NCBI GenBank assembly: GCA_029204225.1
Contig: CM055105.1
Coordinates: forward strand, 47,875,688 to 47,939,687
Direction of reading: 5' to 3'
Origin: Diphasiastrum complanatum
Lineage: Eukaryota > Streptophyta > Lycopodiopsida > Lycopodiales > Lycopodiaceae
DNA length: 64,000 nucleotides
Shown here: positions 35,201 to 48,299 of the stretch, in pieces
Layout: each line of letters opens with the position of its first letter
Position numbering within the stretch: position 1 is the first letter of the stretch
Notes under the pieces: generated by a model
The model's input: only the letters and a program-made list of their open reading frames with translations
Told to the model about the DNA's origin: nothing
Database searches by the model: none
Position numbers and translations under genes: made by a program

Positions 35201-37034
35201 AAGTAATTGATTTACATCAACAAATAAGGTGTTTGATGATATAAGATATGGAACTTCCTTGGATTTTAAATGTATATTCAATATAGAATGGAATACCATA
35301 GTCCTCCTTTGAATAACCTTTCGCTTTAGATCTAATCTCAATACTTCTGTTTCTATTTTCTTGATAAAAAGACAATGATCTAAATGATCATTCCAGCCAT
35401 CTATCATATCGTCAATATTTTCTTTGAGAAGTCTTGTTGTGAGATTATCAACTGATTATCTTCCTTCCAAAATATTATTCTAGGTTTTGATAATATTCCT
35501 ATATCTTTAAAGCAAGCTACGAATGATCTTGGTAATGACTGATCCTTCTATGGTATCAATCCTCAGGTTATTAACTTGTCTAACCATTGTTGACATGGCG
35601 TGCAATCTCATTTGCAAGTTACATCTTGTATTTAAATAGCATTGTTGAAATATGTGTTTATTTTCTGAAGCACCATGCTCATGCATGGTATAATCCTTGA
35701 CCATATTTGATGGGTAGGCCTTGTGATACTGGGGCCATTACTTGACTTAGAATGGTATTGGCTTTGATAGCAGTCAATAGTCATGCACATGATATCAATT
35801 GCATGCACACCCAAAGTAGCAGCCACAACAAAGGTCCTTGGTTGCTATGTGAAGCTTTTGTATGTTTATTTTAAAATGGGAAATGTTTAGCAATGTAGTT
35901 TTTCCTTTTTTGTGCATTTTAATGTGAATTGGAGGACTATGAATTGGGTCACAATTCTTTAGGCATCCCTTTTTTTTTACTTTGCTTGTAGTTTGCGACA
36001 CAAGATTGCAACCATTCATACATAAATTGACGACTAGCTAGTATAACCCTTGGATTACCAATCCACATGTGTCCAATTGTTATCGATGTGAGATCATTCA
36101 TGGACCATATTTGTGCTAATAGTGCAGCTAGTATCAAAATATTTGAAATATACTTAGGGCATTATCACACACAAGGGGAGCCAATAGTGAATACATTGCA
36201 CTTACCTGTCTCCATCAACCCCCTCCATTGCCGCTCATTTCACACATGCACCAATTTGAGAGACCTCTATTTTCTATCCTCTTTGATGTATGAACCACAA
36301 GGACGCTCTTTCGTCCAAAAATTTCGAATCTAAACAACTCCTAGACAATAGGGGCCTAGGGCTTGAGAAGATGTCTAGGAATACTCCCTAGCATTTCCAC
36401 TTATCTTATGTTATAAAGCCAAGTCATGTGCCACATGAGGGACCTACTTTTTTATGTGAAATGACGTAAGGGATTTTCCTTTTTTCTTTCCAATCAACAT
36501 TGTGTTTTTATTTTGACAAATAGACAAGGCTTACAAATGTGTTTGAAAACAACCTTATGCTATGTTAGTATGTAGTGTACTAATTCTAAGCATCAATATT
36601 CAATATTCCTTGACCTAACTAGCTTGGAATATAGAGATACGTGTCCATCACCTCTTTATTGCATGATGGATGAAATCTAAGTTTCGTCAAAAGACTAAAG
36701 TGATTATCAACGAGTTGATTCACGAGAATATAGGTACAAACTTTGGCTTTTGCGAAAGATTAAAATAAAATAAAATAAACCCTTCAAAATAGTTGGAGAA
36801 TAACAAGATAATATGTGAAGATTGTTGGGAAAAGAATACAATTATGTGCTCAAGTCACAAAGCACATACACATCGTTTTTTAGAGAACCATCAAAGTGTA
36901 GCTCAATGCCAACCCATCTAGATTTTAAAGCTCCAAAGCCAAAAGAACATTCAATACAAAAAGTTAGTGAGAATCTAGATTATTTCAAAATTGCTTTGCA
37001 AATCAAAACCTCAAGGCTCAAACCCAGAACAAAT
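32221..37034. other. Intergenic region with no recognised gene
   Basis: The first few hundred bases are probably the untranslated leader of element D. Beyond about 32.7 kb the sequence is mostly AT-rich with short accidental frames. Two plus-strand stretches, 33695-33955 and 34100-34238, have somewhat protein-like composition, and so do minus-strand stretches around 35630-36130, but no domain is recognised and no splice structure could be built. No LTR, PBS or RNA gene seen. Confidence 0.4.
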
Positions 37035-37035
37035 G

Positions 37036-37290
37036 GGAGGAGCGTATTCTTCACGACCACTGACAGAGCGTATTCTTCACGACCACTGACAGGACAATGG
37101 TGGGCTCCAATGCATCCGAGGGTGAGGAGGGTGGGACCACTGAGAGGACAGTGGTGGGCTCCAATGCATCCGAGGGTGGAAACCGTGGGATGCATCTTGC
37201 TAGGTGGGATGACATCCCATCTTTGCACCCTTTGATCATCTCTTCACCACGACTGTCATGTCGGTCATGGTGAAGAATACGCTCCTCCTC
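37036..37290. repeat. Small fold-back unit with nested tandem repeats
   Basis: Inverted arms of about 20 bp (37036-37055 and 37269-37288, 19 of 20 matching) enclose two sets of direct repeats. A 26-bp unit starting GAGCGTATTC is repeated at 37040-37065 and 37066-37091. A 33-bp unit starting GGACARTGGTGGGC is repeated at 37092-37124 and 37146-37178. It resembles a miniature fold-back element. No coding function is likely. Confidence 0.6.
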
Positions 37291-37384
37291 CGACAAATGT
37301 GGCTATGGAATTTCCATTTTTCTTCAACCGTTTCTTCTTTCTTTATGTGTGAGGTATAGATCCATCCATGGAGGTATAATAGAG

Positions 37385-37520
37385 GGGTGTCAGGGGAGCG
37401 GCTTCTTGTGACTACTACCTACGGTTACCGGCGGCGATCTGAGGCGGCGGTGGTGCAGCGGCCAAGGCGGCCGGCCGGCGACGCTAATCGCGAAACGGAG
37501 TGACGGCGTCCGTTTGGGAA
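37385..37520. other. GC-rich, CpG-rich segment upstream of the HSF gene
   Basis: This segment is dominated by GGCGGC/CCGGCC runs, in sharp contrast to the AT-rich surroundings. It lies about 1.15-1.3 kb upstream of the HSF start codon and could mark the HSF promoter or the edge of another transcript. No open frame of note. Confidence 0.35.
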
Positions 37521-37643
37521 TTTATGAAGCGCGAATGATAGAGTATAGTGCAGTCAGCAGTGCACTAATATATGTAATTACAATTATAATTATTTAATTA
37601 CGTTCATAGATTTAATTACAATATTTCTCTGATCTCAAAGAGT

Positions 37644-37656
37644 TTCGAGAATGTTT
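37644..37656 (+). promoter_or_regulatory. Candidate heat shock element
   Basis: TTCgaGAAtgTTT matches three alternating 5-bp HSE units (TTC, GAA, TTC) with one mismatch in the last. It lies about 1 kb upstream of the HSF start codon, just upstream of a GA-rich segment (37780-37920) that could be the transcript's 5' leader. HSEs are bound by heat-shock factors, and autoregulation of HSF genes is known; here it is only a sequence match and could be chance. Confidence 0.25.
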
Positions 37657-38661
37657 GTATTTAAATCCGAAGGCCATTTTGTAATTTAGAAAAATGATTT
37701 TAAAAATAATATTATAAGTAAAATGGTCCGGACTTCTTCGTGTTCACCTGACTAGACGAGGCGAAAACCGAAGCATCTCGAAAGCGGAGACGAGGCATCG
37801 CATTTGCTGCTGCTGCAGCTCACCCAAGCCGAAGCTCATCAACACTCGGCGAGAGACGAAGACAGAAGAGAAGACTGGACAGTGGAGAGGAGACTGGAGA
37901 GGAGGCAAACTTGAAAGGGTTTACTGCTGGAGAATCGAGATGGTATGCAAGGCCAAGGGGGTGAAGTGCAGTGGTGCACACGCACGCCAGAGCAGAGAGG
38001 CGAAAGAAGGATAAAAAAATGGTGAGAAGAAATTCAAAGAGTCAAAGCTGTCTGGCTTTATGTGTATGATGATCTCTGGATTCGAATTTTCGCTTTTCTT
38101 CTTCGGCATCAATGTGAAGTGTCTTCGGTTTTGCTGTCAAATATTTGCCATTGAGGTGCCGGCGTTGCGTCATATCCCGCTTATGATTCGTATTTGTGAC
38201 AGCCAATGAGCTTCTCGCTCGCTGTCTTAGCTTGTGATATTGCGCTTGAAGTCCCGTGATCACATCTCACTGCTAAGTTTGCTTTCTGCATCGTATGAAC
38301 ACTCGAATTGTGCCTGATCGAAAGTGCTGCATTTCTTGCCATCCCCACATTTTCGTCTGACATCAACTTACAGAATAAGTGAGCTCGTTTCATAAGTTCT
38401 CTTTCACTGGTTTTGACAATCTGCAATGCCGAAGTGCTCTTCAAACTGTTTCTACTGATCGCCGTACCAGCATTATCTTCATAATTTTGCCATCATACCA
38501 GCATTGTTCCGCATGAGTTTTTGCTGCTGATTAGGATTTCTGCTGCATAGGTTCATGGGAGGCATAGGCATTTCAAAGTCACAGAACGGTATAATTGCAA
38601 AAGATAACTCTAAGCTACTAGAGTCTGAAGTGGATGTGCAACATATAAGACAGATCTGGTT

Positions 38662-40003
38662 ATGATGGCTCTGGCTTTTGGCAATGGCGAAGCTAGTACG
38701 CTATCGATCGAGTCTCATCGACCAGTTCCAGCTCCCTTTCTCATCAAGACTTATCAGCTAGTTGACGACACCAGTACTGATGAAATTGTTTCCTGGGGCG
38801 ACGATGGTACCACTTTCATCGTCTGGCGCCCGCCGGAGTTTGCAAGGGATCTGCTACCAAATTATTTTAAACACAATAACTTCTCCAGTTTTGTCCGACA
38901 ACTAAATACTTATGTAAGGTGGTCCTTACCTACGTTAGGCAAATTGTTTGCCAATAGTGCCTTCTGAATCATGATAGAGATGACTTGCATGGGAATGCTC
39001 CCATCTTGCTAATTTGAGTAGAAAATAATAAAAGAAATTTAGATTCTACAGCAATTTGAAGCTTCTGCACGAACTTCCTCCAAATGTCTGGACGTAATGA
39101 TCTAACTCCTGTTGTATGCAGGGATTTCGTAAAACTGCTCCGTACAGGTGGGAGTTTGCCAATGACTATTTTCGGAAAGGACACAGTCATCTTCTTTGCG
39201 AAATTTACAGGAGGAAAACCGCAGCTGCCCAAGTTTCTGGCAATGTGCTACATCCTGGCAGATCATCTCCGTCGACTTCAGGCGAAGAGCAGACACGGTC
39301 TTCTCGATCATCTCCTACGTCTTCACCCAAAGGATTAGCTTCTGCTACAAACTCAATGAGTGACGAGAACGAAAGATTGAGACGGGATAATCAGATTTTA
39401 CTGTCCGAATTGTCTCGTCTTCAAAGATGCTACGACAATGCCCTTACGTTCCTTCACAACGAGACTAAGATTCCATTGCATGACTTGAAGGAAAAACTTC
39501 ATTCTACAAAACGTCTTCTTTTCCCTCTAGAGCAATCAAGCTTTTCAGAAGGTAACGGACTTCTGGTGGAGCAGCCCTACACTGCATCAAAAACGGAGGA
39601 GAATTTACTTCTGAAAGCTGTAAGTCAGAATTGCTTTTCAAATCTACAAAGTTCAAACGAAAATTTCTCTCGTGTTCAGAGCAGCGGCAACGCTTCGCAT
39701 GCCTCCACTATTGCCTTTGTCCACGGAAAACTGCGAGAGTTGACTGCTTATACAAAAGCAAAAGACGAAGCCTTGTGCGTCTCTGGCCCGAAGCTTTTTG
39801 GAGTTCCTCTGTACGGCAGAAAGAGGCTGCATCCTGACTTAAATTCTGATTCTGACTTAGCTTCTGATTCTGTTCAATTAAGTGCCACTACCAAGGAACT
39901 TAAACCTGATATAGCAAAGAAATTGACGTCAACATCTGTTGAAGCTCCCTGGCTACGATGCAGTGCATCAAGAGATGACAGATGTATATTTAAAGTAGCG
40001 TAG
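38662..40003 (+). CDS. Class B heat-shock transcription factor, two exons
   Basis: Exon 1 is 38662-38913, the intron 38914-39121 and exon 2 39122-40003 (TAG stop), giving 377 residues. The DNA-binding domain spans about 21-117 and includes [37 protein letters not shown] and [12 protein letters not shown]. The intron is in phase 0 between LNTY and GFRK, the conserved site in plant HSF genes. A heptad-repeat coiled coil for oligomerisation covers about 165-200 ([16 protein letters not shown]). The tetrapeptide LFGV (309-312), the repressor motif of class B HSFs, is followed by a basic GRKR (316-319), a likely nuclear signal. No acidic AHA activator motif is seen, consistent with a repressor or co-regulator. 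One oddity: the usual VPDRWEF reads APYRWEF. There are two adjacent ATGs (38662, 38665). Confidence 0.93.
38914..39121 (+). other. HSF intron
   Basis: The intron is 208 bp with GTAAGG donor and ATGCAG acceptor. Removal joins LNTY to GFRK in frame, restoring the end of the DNA-binding domain. Confidence 0.93.
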
Positions 40004-43000
40004 GCTCGAAGCAGCTTTGGCTGGAGATAAGCATAGAATTCTGGATTTAGCATTATCACCAAACTTCGTGATAAAAGCACTTCAAATGCAGATTGCAATA
40101 TTGAAGGCGCGGCAATCTTAGTAGCTTTTGATATTTTCAGGTCTGACATTGATCAATGCAAGCTAGTTGCTCTTTCAAACACGTCAATGTAAATCACTTC
40201 TTGATAAGCCTGTCAAGCCTTTTCCAGGCTTATTTTTAATCAGATAATAATCGATAATCTGAAAGCTGCCGGACGTAGATCGATATTTTCGGGTACGAAA
40301 AGACAAACCATCCCCGTCAAATTTCGAGCAAATGCGTTAAGACTCGAGAATTTGCTGAGCTAGATTCTCTTCAAAGTGCATATTCGAGAAGAATCTGCAA
40401 GTTTGTTGACGGATATTACATCAAAAATCAGGATACCAACAGCTTTCATGTTTCCATGAGGTCCAATCAGGTAAGCTTATTGGATAAGACTTTTTGTGGA
40501 TAGAAATACCAAGCTAAAAATGTCAAGACGTTCTTGGAAGGACGTGCTTAATGCTAGCATTATACTAAGTTACTGCCATACAGCGGAGATCTTGCATCCA
40601 GAGAAACTGTATTTCTGGTTTTTGCCTTCTCACTTATACCGGATGTAAATTTCTCTATATTCATGTTGTCGTAGTGACGTGATCTTTTGTATCCAGCATA
40701 TAGTGGTTCTTTGCTTTCTTGAAGTTACACTGCATGCGTACTCTTCTCTAACCACGTTACAGTAAGTGCAATCTATTGTAGATCCATGTAGTACTTAGCA
40801 CTTCTGTGTGCGTTTTCTAATAGGTGTTGATATTTAAGTGGATCATTCAGCATCTACATGTATTTGCATCCTTGAGAATAAAGTCAATTTAAGGCTCAGA
40901 TTTTCAGACGACCTGTAATACGAAGTATCTCTGGCTGATTCTGGTTAACGCTTTTCTTGAATTTTACCTCAGGATATTAGTTAGAAGTTTTTTTAATATA
41001 GGTACGAAAGCGTTCGGAGCAGCAGAAACATGCTTAATTTCATCTGTCCAATGAGTTGACGATCCTTCGAGAAGAGAGCTTCTAAATATGGTCCAGCACA
41101 AACTTCTTTTGCTAACAATCATCAATGGGGGGAGACATACGTCAGTGGATCTTAAGCGTGGTAGAGTTTGCAGGTGGTATGGTGAGACACTCCCACTCTG
41201 GGGTTTTCCTTCAGAAGCTCGTCATAGCCTTGAGTACACACAGCAATAAGGCTATCCGCCAAGTACATTTCATCTTCGTGGAGCACACTAGCCTCCTAGT
41301 GCAAGCAATGATAGAGGATGATAGGTCATCGCTCCTAATATCTATTCTACTTTCTCTCGAGTTTCGAGTCTTTTGCAAAATGAACTCTAATTATCTGTGG
41401 TATACGAAGATGAACAGCTTCTCCTATCACCTGCAAAAAATTGGGCATGATCAATACGGCTGAGGGCCTCAAGCCAAGGCATTATAATGATTTCTGCAAA
41501 TTATTGGATCTTCATGTGATCACAGAGAGCATAGCATCTCTTTTACAAGAGGCATACATGCTTCCGACAACACGGTATTTGCATGATAATCCCTTGACGT
41601 GCTTTGGATTTAGTTTATGTTAGATCTGATTTTTGTGAAGATTCTTTTTAGTCCCCATGCTACTTAAAGGATGTGGTTATATAAATATCATTGTCATATT
41701 AAGCCGGCAATGTCTCTCAATTGTGGCCGTGGTTGATACCCTTGTTCACCTCTAGTTTCATGAGTTGGATCTCACTTGTGCACATAAAAGGAAAGGCATG
41801 CAATTTGTTGCCCTGCCAGACGGTTTCTCTAGTGACTGAATGTAGTAGCACAATAAAATGTAATTAGTCAATTTACAAGACCTTTTGATAATGTAATGAG
41901 GTGAAGGAAATAAGCACATAGGTTTATGTGGACTAGAAGTTATGGAGGAAAGCAAACATTGTAGGAAAAACCAGCAGGATTATGATCACAACCACAATAA
42001 GGCTGTTAACTGAGACAATGACATACTAATGATCAATGATACATTGAATAACACACTGATCCGTGGTTAAGGGATTCTGAGAGGATCTTGAATGTCTGAA
42101 TTACAAAAAGGAGTGGTGATGCATTGCAAAGTCTCTATGCATAATTGCCATCTTTGACCACGACTTGAGAGCTCCATGCATTGGCCTAGCAAGAGCGTAT
42201 CTTTGTCAATGATTTCCTCGTTTTCCTATATGGCATCAAGAGGTAGACATTGGCCTACTTTGATGTTGAGAACTCGGCTGGGACTGTCGGAAGGATAAAT
42301 TTGAAATGTTGGATTTGGAGAAAATAATGTCTTACCATTTAGGATGAGGAGAAGGGAAAGGAAGGTGGACTAAAAGCATTTATTGTCTCTAGAGGATGAT
42401 GATAAAACTTGCAAACAAATGGTGAAATTATCACTGAAGCATTTGTGCAAGAAAAATGAATTTATAAGGTGGATTATCACAAACATTCAACCCTCTTGTC
42501 ACTACATGGAGTCATTGTTTGTTTCATTGTCAAGGCTTTAATAGATGTTACACTTGATACTTATCAAGTGAATATGTTGAATTCAGGTTCTAGTTTGGGT
42601 CAATTCTCTTGTCTTTTGAGATACATATCCATAATCAAAGTATCATGTTTTCAATTATTGGGTCCATTAGTCTCCTACAATGTTGAATTAGAAAGAGTAT
42701 TAAATCAAAAGGTCATTATTACAGTGACTAGCCAACTCACATTTCAGATGCACCTAGGACATCATATCAACTATTGTCATGTGCCACCAAAACAAGAGAT
42801 ACCAAGATATGAGAATTATCAATAGAGAAGAAATGATTATGAGTGACCTATTGGAAGACAAAGGCAAGACAAAAGTACAACCACAAAGCATTTAGGAGGG
42901 GATGAATATAATGAAGCAAGCACATGCACAAGTAGAAAACCTTTTTGGTAAATCAATCATGAGAATCAAACTCTTAATCAAAGTATTTCCAACTATCCTA

Positions 43001-43065
43001 TGTATAAGTGCAACTTCGTAAAGATAAATTTCCCTTCATTAGGCTCCAAGACAAAACTTCAAAGA
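40004..43065. other. Downstream region of the HSF gene, no other gene recognised
   Basis: The first few hundred bases are presumably the HSF 3' untranslated region. Plus-strand frames at 41125-41463 and 42469-42825 are open but show no recognisable motif or codon signature. No repeat or RNA gene was identified. Confidence 0.4.
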
Positions 43066-43070
43066 TTTTA

Positions 43071-43563
43071 TATCATGCTCATGACTGGTCTCGGGTAGCG
43101 TGTCCACGCTAGGGACCGGTAGACCAATAACCCGTAAGTTAATTGTGACTATAAGGAAATTGGGGCCCTTATGTGTACATGGTCATAATTAATGGTTGTA
43201 GGCCTAAACACTTGATGGTGGATTTGTATGGGTCTATCAGTGAGTCATTGGGAAACTGGATGATGTGGCCCAGATAGGCTGTAGAGGTGTCCAGCCAGGT
43301 GTCACAGTGCATTACTAGTGGTGCATGGGCCTTGGAGGGTATAAGTATACCTATTGGGCTCTCACTAGTGTATGTTTGATAGCATGGTCGGTGGCAGGAT
43401 GCTGCTGGTGTGATGTCATACTCCTCTTTGTGATTAATCCATAGCTTGGGGGCTAGATCCGTTCGATCTAGGTTGGTTGAGTTGGTTTGTCCACCATCAG
43501 GTTCTCTTGTGTTGCTTGTGATTGGCATGCTTAGAATAGGATCCTTGGATAGAGGACTTTATA
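43071..43563 (+). repeat. Element F 5' LTR
   Basis: 493 bp. The first two bases read TA where the 3' copy has TG. Contains GTATAAGTATAC near 43340, a plausible TATA region. The PBS follows after one base. Confidence 0.9.
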
Positions 43564-44683
43564 TTGGTATCAGAGCCAATTCTAGGCTTGTTTTGCCATT
43601 GATTTGTGTTCATGAAGAAATCTCGAATTGTGAGAATTTTTCCGTTGTATGATATGGAATCTCAACACTATTTCGAGAATTCAGTGGAGTATGCAACGAT
43701 ACGGTGAAAGTGCGGATTATGCTTCCCGTAGGTTTTCTTGTTTGAAGTGTAATCGGTTGTGTGGTAAGTGCACTACCAGGTATACAATCGATTTGATGTT
43801 TAGACACTTCATGTTGGTTTTCAGGAAATAACTTTCTGATTTTCAATTCATTTGTGTTGCCGTTTACTTCATTAGGAACACTTTTCCATTAGCAACAAGA
43901 TCAATTAGAGGAAATACTAGCTTTTACGGCTTTTTGTGGATTAAACAGTGATTTAGGTGGTTTTGGTTGGCTGTCTTTTGCTTTTTATTAAGCAGGAAAA
44001 GAAGCACAAAAAAGACTAATACTGGTTGTGAGTGTTGGTGGCTTTTTACAGGGTTTTCAGGGTGGTTTCTTTTGGAGTTACTGGTTCATGCTGTACTTTC
44101 CAACAAACTAACAGTGTTTTGCATATTATTGCAAGCCAGTAAGGCCATTCTTTGAATGGTATGGGTTACAGAAGAGCCTATCCTGTGGTTAAGGAAAGGC
44201 AATCTGCAAATCTTAGTTTTTGAGATAATCTGGGCAGCATCTACCCGGTTTTCCAGCCATTAAAAAATCTGTAATCTGTAAATGAAACATGCTTTTGCTT
44301 TGGTGAAAGTATTGCAATTGAAAATGCATACTATTTGCACCTATTATTTGTAAGAATTGCGGTAAGAAGGGTAAATAGCTTCAAATGGAAGCTAGTACAA
44401 GTCTTGAGCTCTAATTTTTTCACAAAAGAGGATGCTTAGGCTTGTGGCAAAGTAAAGCACAATAAAATCGTCCTAAATGCTTCTTGAATCTGCAAAAACA
44501 GCAGAAGAAATGCAAGAAAAGCTTTTACATCAAGGAAAAAACTAATTAAGCTTTGGTTTCTGAGAAAAAAAATTGCAGATTTAGGCTTAAAATCTACGCC
44601 CAGCTAGTGCGCCCCTCCGTTCCAAACCTGCGATTGTTTTGAGGGAAGGGAAAGGCTAATTTTCCCTGTTTTCTGGCCAACTT

Positions 44684-44685
<2 letters not shown>

Positions 44686-44741
<56 letters not shown>
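44686..44741. repeat. CT microsatellite inside element F
   Basis: About 28 CT units, followed by a short GC-rich stretch and a G-rich run near 44838-44852. Confidence 0.95.
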
Positions 44742-44743
<2 letters not shown>

Positions 44744-45448
44744 GCGTTCGGACTGCTCTGGCTCTCTTCTTTCTGCTCGCGTGTAGCAGGAGGGCGATGT
44801 GCGAGCTGAAGGAGGCCGGTGTGGAGGAATAATTAAGAGGGGGGAGGGGGGTTCCTTAGTGAACTTTTGGTTAACTTTAAGTTTTTGAAGGTGTGAGTTG
44901 GTCAGTCGTTGTTGGTAGGGAGAAGGGGTGGGCCTGGTGGGGTTTTTTGGTTTTCGTTCTTAGAGATTCCATGGGCTTTCCTTAGACAAAGTTTTTTTGG
45001 TTTTTTTCATTTTTTTGAGTTTCCATGAGCATTTTAGTCATTTTTGGACTACGGAAATGCAAATGCAGTTAATGTGTTTGGTAAATTGTAATGGCGTATG
45101 TAGCGAAGTGTACTAGTTTCTGAATGCATATCTTCATTTTTTCCGTATATTTGTTGCATGGATCCGTTTTGCAAAAACATTGGTATAAATTTTATAAGCA
45201 TGGACTTGTCCATTGATGGGCAAGTGCTTTACCAAGAAAATTATACACGTAATGATTTAACCGAACGTAAATTTTTTCAAATTTTTCGGTTTGTCTTTTG
45301 CAAAACATATAGAATGAAGTTCTTAAGAGGGGAGGCAATTGAACATTTGCCCGACATCGCTCAATAGTGGTGACCTCCTGAATATATTAAACACATGGCT
45401 TCAATATTAAACCACAGTGTGTTGGAATTTCATCTGAGCCATAAATAG

Positions 45449-45470
45449 AAAAAAAAAAAAAAAAAAAAAA
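45449..45470. repeat. Run of 22 A inside element F
   Basis: Homopolymer preceded by ATAAATAG. It could be a poly(A) remnant of an inserted retroposed sequence, but no target duplication was found. Confidence 0.8.
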
Positions 45471-48299
45471 CCTAATGCAAAATCTACTCAACAATTAGTC
45501 ATTGTGATTTACAACTTGGGCTAACAATCAGAAATTTATTCCGGCGATTGAAAGTCCCGAAGTTGTTCATGACTGGATAAATCGTTGGCCAAAGCTACTT
45601 TAGCTTGCACAACGTCCTAGAATAAAAAAGTGAATTTCGTCGGTTTTTTACTTTGGGTAAGGCCTCCTCGTGGTGGAGGACGCAATCCATAGAATTGTGA
45701 TTAAGCTGAATTCCTGGAGGAATTTTGTAAGGCTTTTCACAATTGACGAATTGGATTCACTTTGATTAACTGCTGCGGGCAACCGAGAATGTGAATTCTT
45801 GGATTTTTTTTGGCCAAGGTATCATTTTTTAAAAAATCATGCACGGCCAGAAAGGACCCAAAAGCCTAAAACGGAAATTGGAATGGAACGAAAAAGTTGT
45901 TTCTTGATGTGCTTAAAGCAGTGGGCGTACCAACACTATTTGTTGTTAAGAACAAAAAAAAAGCCGGTTCATTCATTTCTGAATCTGTCACTGTGAGTCT
46001 TACGGTGACCGTAAAGATTATGAAAAGGGGCGAAAATATGTTTGTTTGAGTGAAGTTGGAATTTTTTTATAAATCCCTAAAACTTCATATAATTGTACTA
46101 TTTTTCAAACACTTTGATCAGGAAGTGGAGGGCCTTCATGGAGTGGTATGGGACGCAGGCAATTCCAAAATGAAGATCTGAAACTAATTGGATCAGTTGA
46201 CCGTAGTATGGCCGTAAATCTTAATGATGCCAAATACAGTCGGTCATAAAACGGGTGTTTTGTCGAAAATTTGAGATATTGATCATGACCTTTTTTTGGA
46301 TATCTCAAATTTACAAAACCGGAAGCCCGACAAGCTATTTCTTTATAAAAGATATGTTAACTTGTTTTTTTGTGATTCCTTGGAAGGTAATTCTAATTAC
46401 CCATTGACCATGGACGATGTCACAGAAATGGTTAATGAACCCGTTTTCTAAAATTGTTTTCTCTACTTGAATCTTCAAGTAATCCTTTTCTGATTTACGG
46501 GTCAATTCTGATGCTTGGTAATCATGAAGATCTTTTGTTAAAGTCATTGTGTTGGGACATCATTGGTATTTACTTACAATGATGCAATACTTCTTTTGGC
46601 TTTCAAGATTTTCTCAGATCTCTTCTTAGACTCTTCTCCTGGGCAAATCTCGATTGATTTGCACCTCTTAGAAGCTCGGATCGTTTCCTATTAAAAGGGG
46701 GAGAAGTAGGAAGAGAAGAGAATTATCAAGAGTAGAATTTGTCAGAGAATCCAGGCGGAATCTGTTATATCGATGGTGGATCTGTTTGATGAATCAGAAA
46801 TGATAGGATATTTAGATATTACATAAATCCTTTATGGATTATAGTAGATATTTGGTTTGAAGATTTAAAGGGAGGAAATTTAAAAAGTACTCGTGGTAGA
46901 AAAGTGGCTGCTAATAAGTCCGATTGATTTGTGTCAGAACTTGAAAATTCTATTGCAAGATAGGTGTTTGTTGAAAACTGTTCCTTGCTGGAAGCAATCA
47001 ACTTGATCTTAGTATGGATTGAGATCTGTGGGTTGATGCAAGGAAGGAAATTCATGCTAACAATATATTCTTGTGAGTGAATCTCCGGTTGAGATTTTGG
47101 ATGTGAAATAGCGCTCTTTGAGAAATATTTTCTCTTAGAGGATAACCAAGTTACAGGATTCCTGGTTATGAAAGTGTTGTTTACAGATCAGGAGTTATCT
47201 GTAGAGATATGTTATGTAGTGAATCTTTGTGGGATCATTAAACCTTTTGTACAAACTTCTAATCCTGTGGATCTACAAAGTATTTCATGAAATAAGTTTA
47301 TTTGCATGCATAAACTAGTTGTTTATACATAGGCATATTGAGGAGAATTGTGTTTAAGACAATTTCTCGCTGGGTTATAGGAATTTCTCTTTGAGAATTG
47401 CTTATTGACCTAGAAATGATTTAGAATCAGATTAAATGTGGTGTTTGGTACCACACCGAGACCTTTAAACATTTTCTAAATCTAATACAGCTAACCAGGT
47501 CAGAAGCGTTACTTCTGAGTTAGTCGTGGAAAATCAACAAAATAATCTTACTTATGGATATTGTTGCTAAGATTTATTGCTTCTAAGTCACAACGTCTAT
47601 GAGTCATTTGGAATTCATATACAGATGGTTGTGCATAGAATACATGAGAACTTTTGGGACTTATCATTTCTCGTTCGGAAAAGGATATAATGCTATCCTG
47701 GAATACTCAGGAGAGTTGGATAGTTGTTTGCCAAAAGTTAGAACTTCTCATAATGAGGTTCCGGTAAATCTTAAGTTATTCTAGATTAGAACTTAAGAGG
47801 AAAATCTAGACATATTCTAGATTGGGACCCTAACTTTGGAATGACAATTTGTGCCATGTCTAAAGTGAGGGTATTCTTGTGATTACAATCTGTATCTGTT
47901 TTGGCTTTACGGATTACCAAAATGACATTATGAACATTCGCGATTCGAAGTTCACTGTTCGCTTTTGGTGGCCGTATTTGATAAACTAGAGATGACTCTG
48001 AACTTAAAGTTCTTCTAATCATTGGTAGTTGCCTTCTTTTATTGAGTATAGGACAAGAATCCAATGAATTATGATTGATGAATCATAGTTCAAATTCTAG
48101 TTATACTTGATCGGTTAAAAGAAGGATTACCTACAAGATCAAAAGACTAGTTAGATATCTATTCATATTTTCTCCTCAGAGAGGTAATCACCTTGATGGA
48201 GATTGGATTATAGTAAGCATTTGGCTACCGACTATAGCCCGTACGTGCTTACATATAGTTTTAATCCTATATCACCTATTACGGTAGACTCGGGCATTC

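Noticed and set aside
35630-36140. Minus-strand frames with protein-like composition
   Set aside because: No motif, no splice structure and many stops between them; not enough to call a gene or pseudogene.
37040-37296. Open frames on both strands across the fold-back repeat
   Set aside because: They arise from tandem duplication of GC-richer units and show no recognisable domain.
38914-38967. Continuation of HSF exon 1 to a stop at 38965-38967 as a short 101-codon protein
   Set aside because: The conserved donor after LNTY and the exact continuation with GFRK after the acceptor at 39121 show that this is intron.
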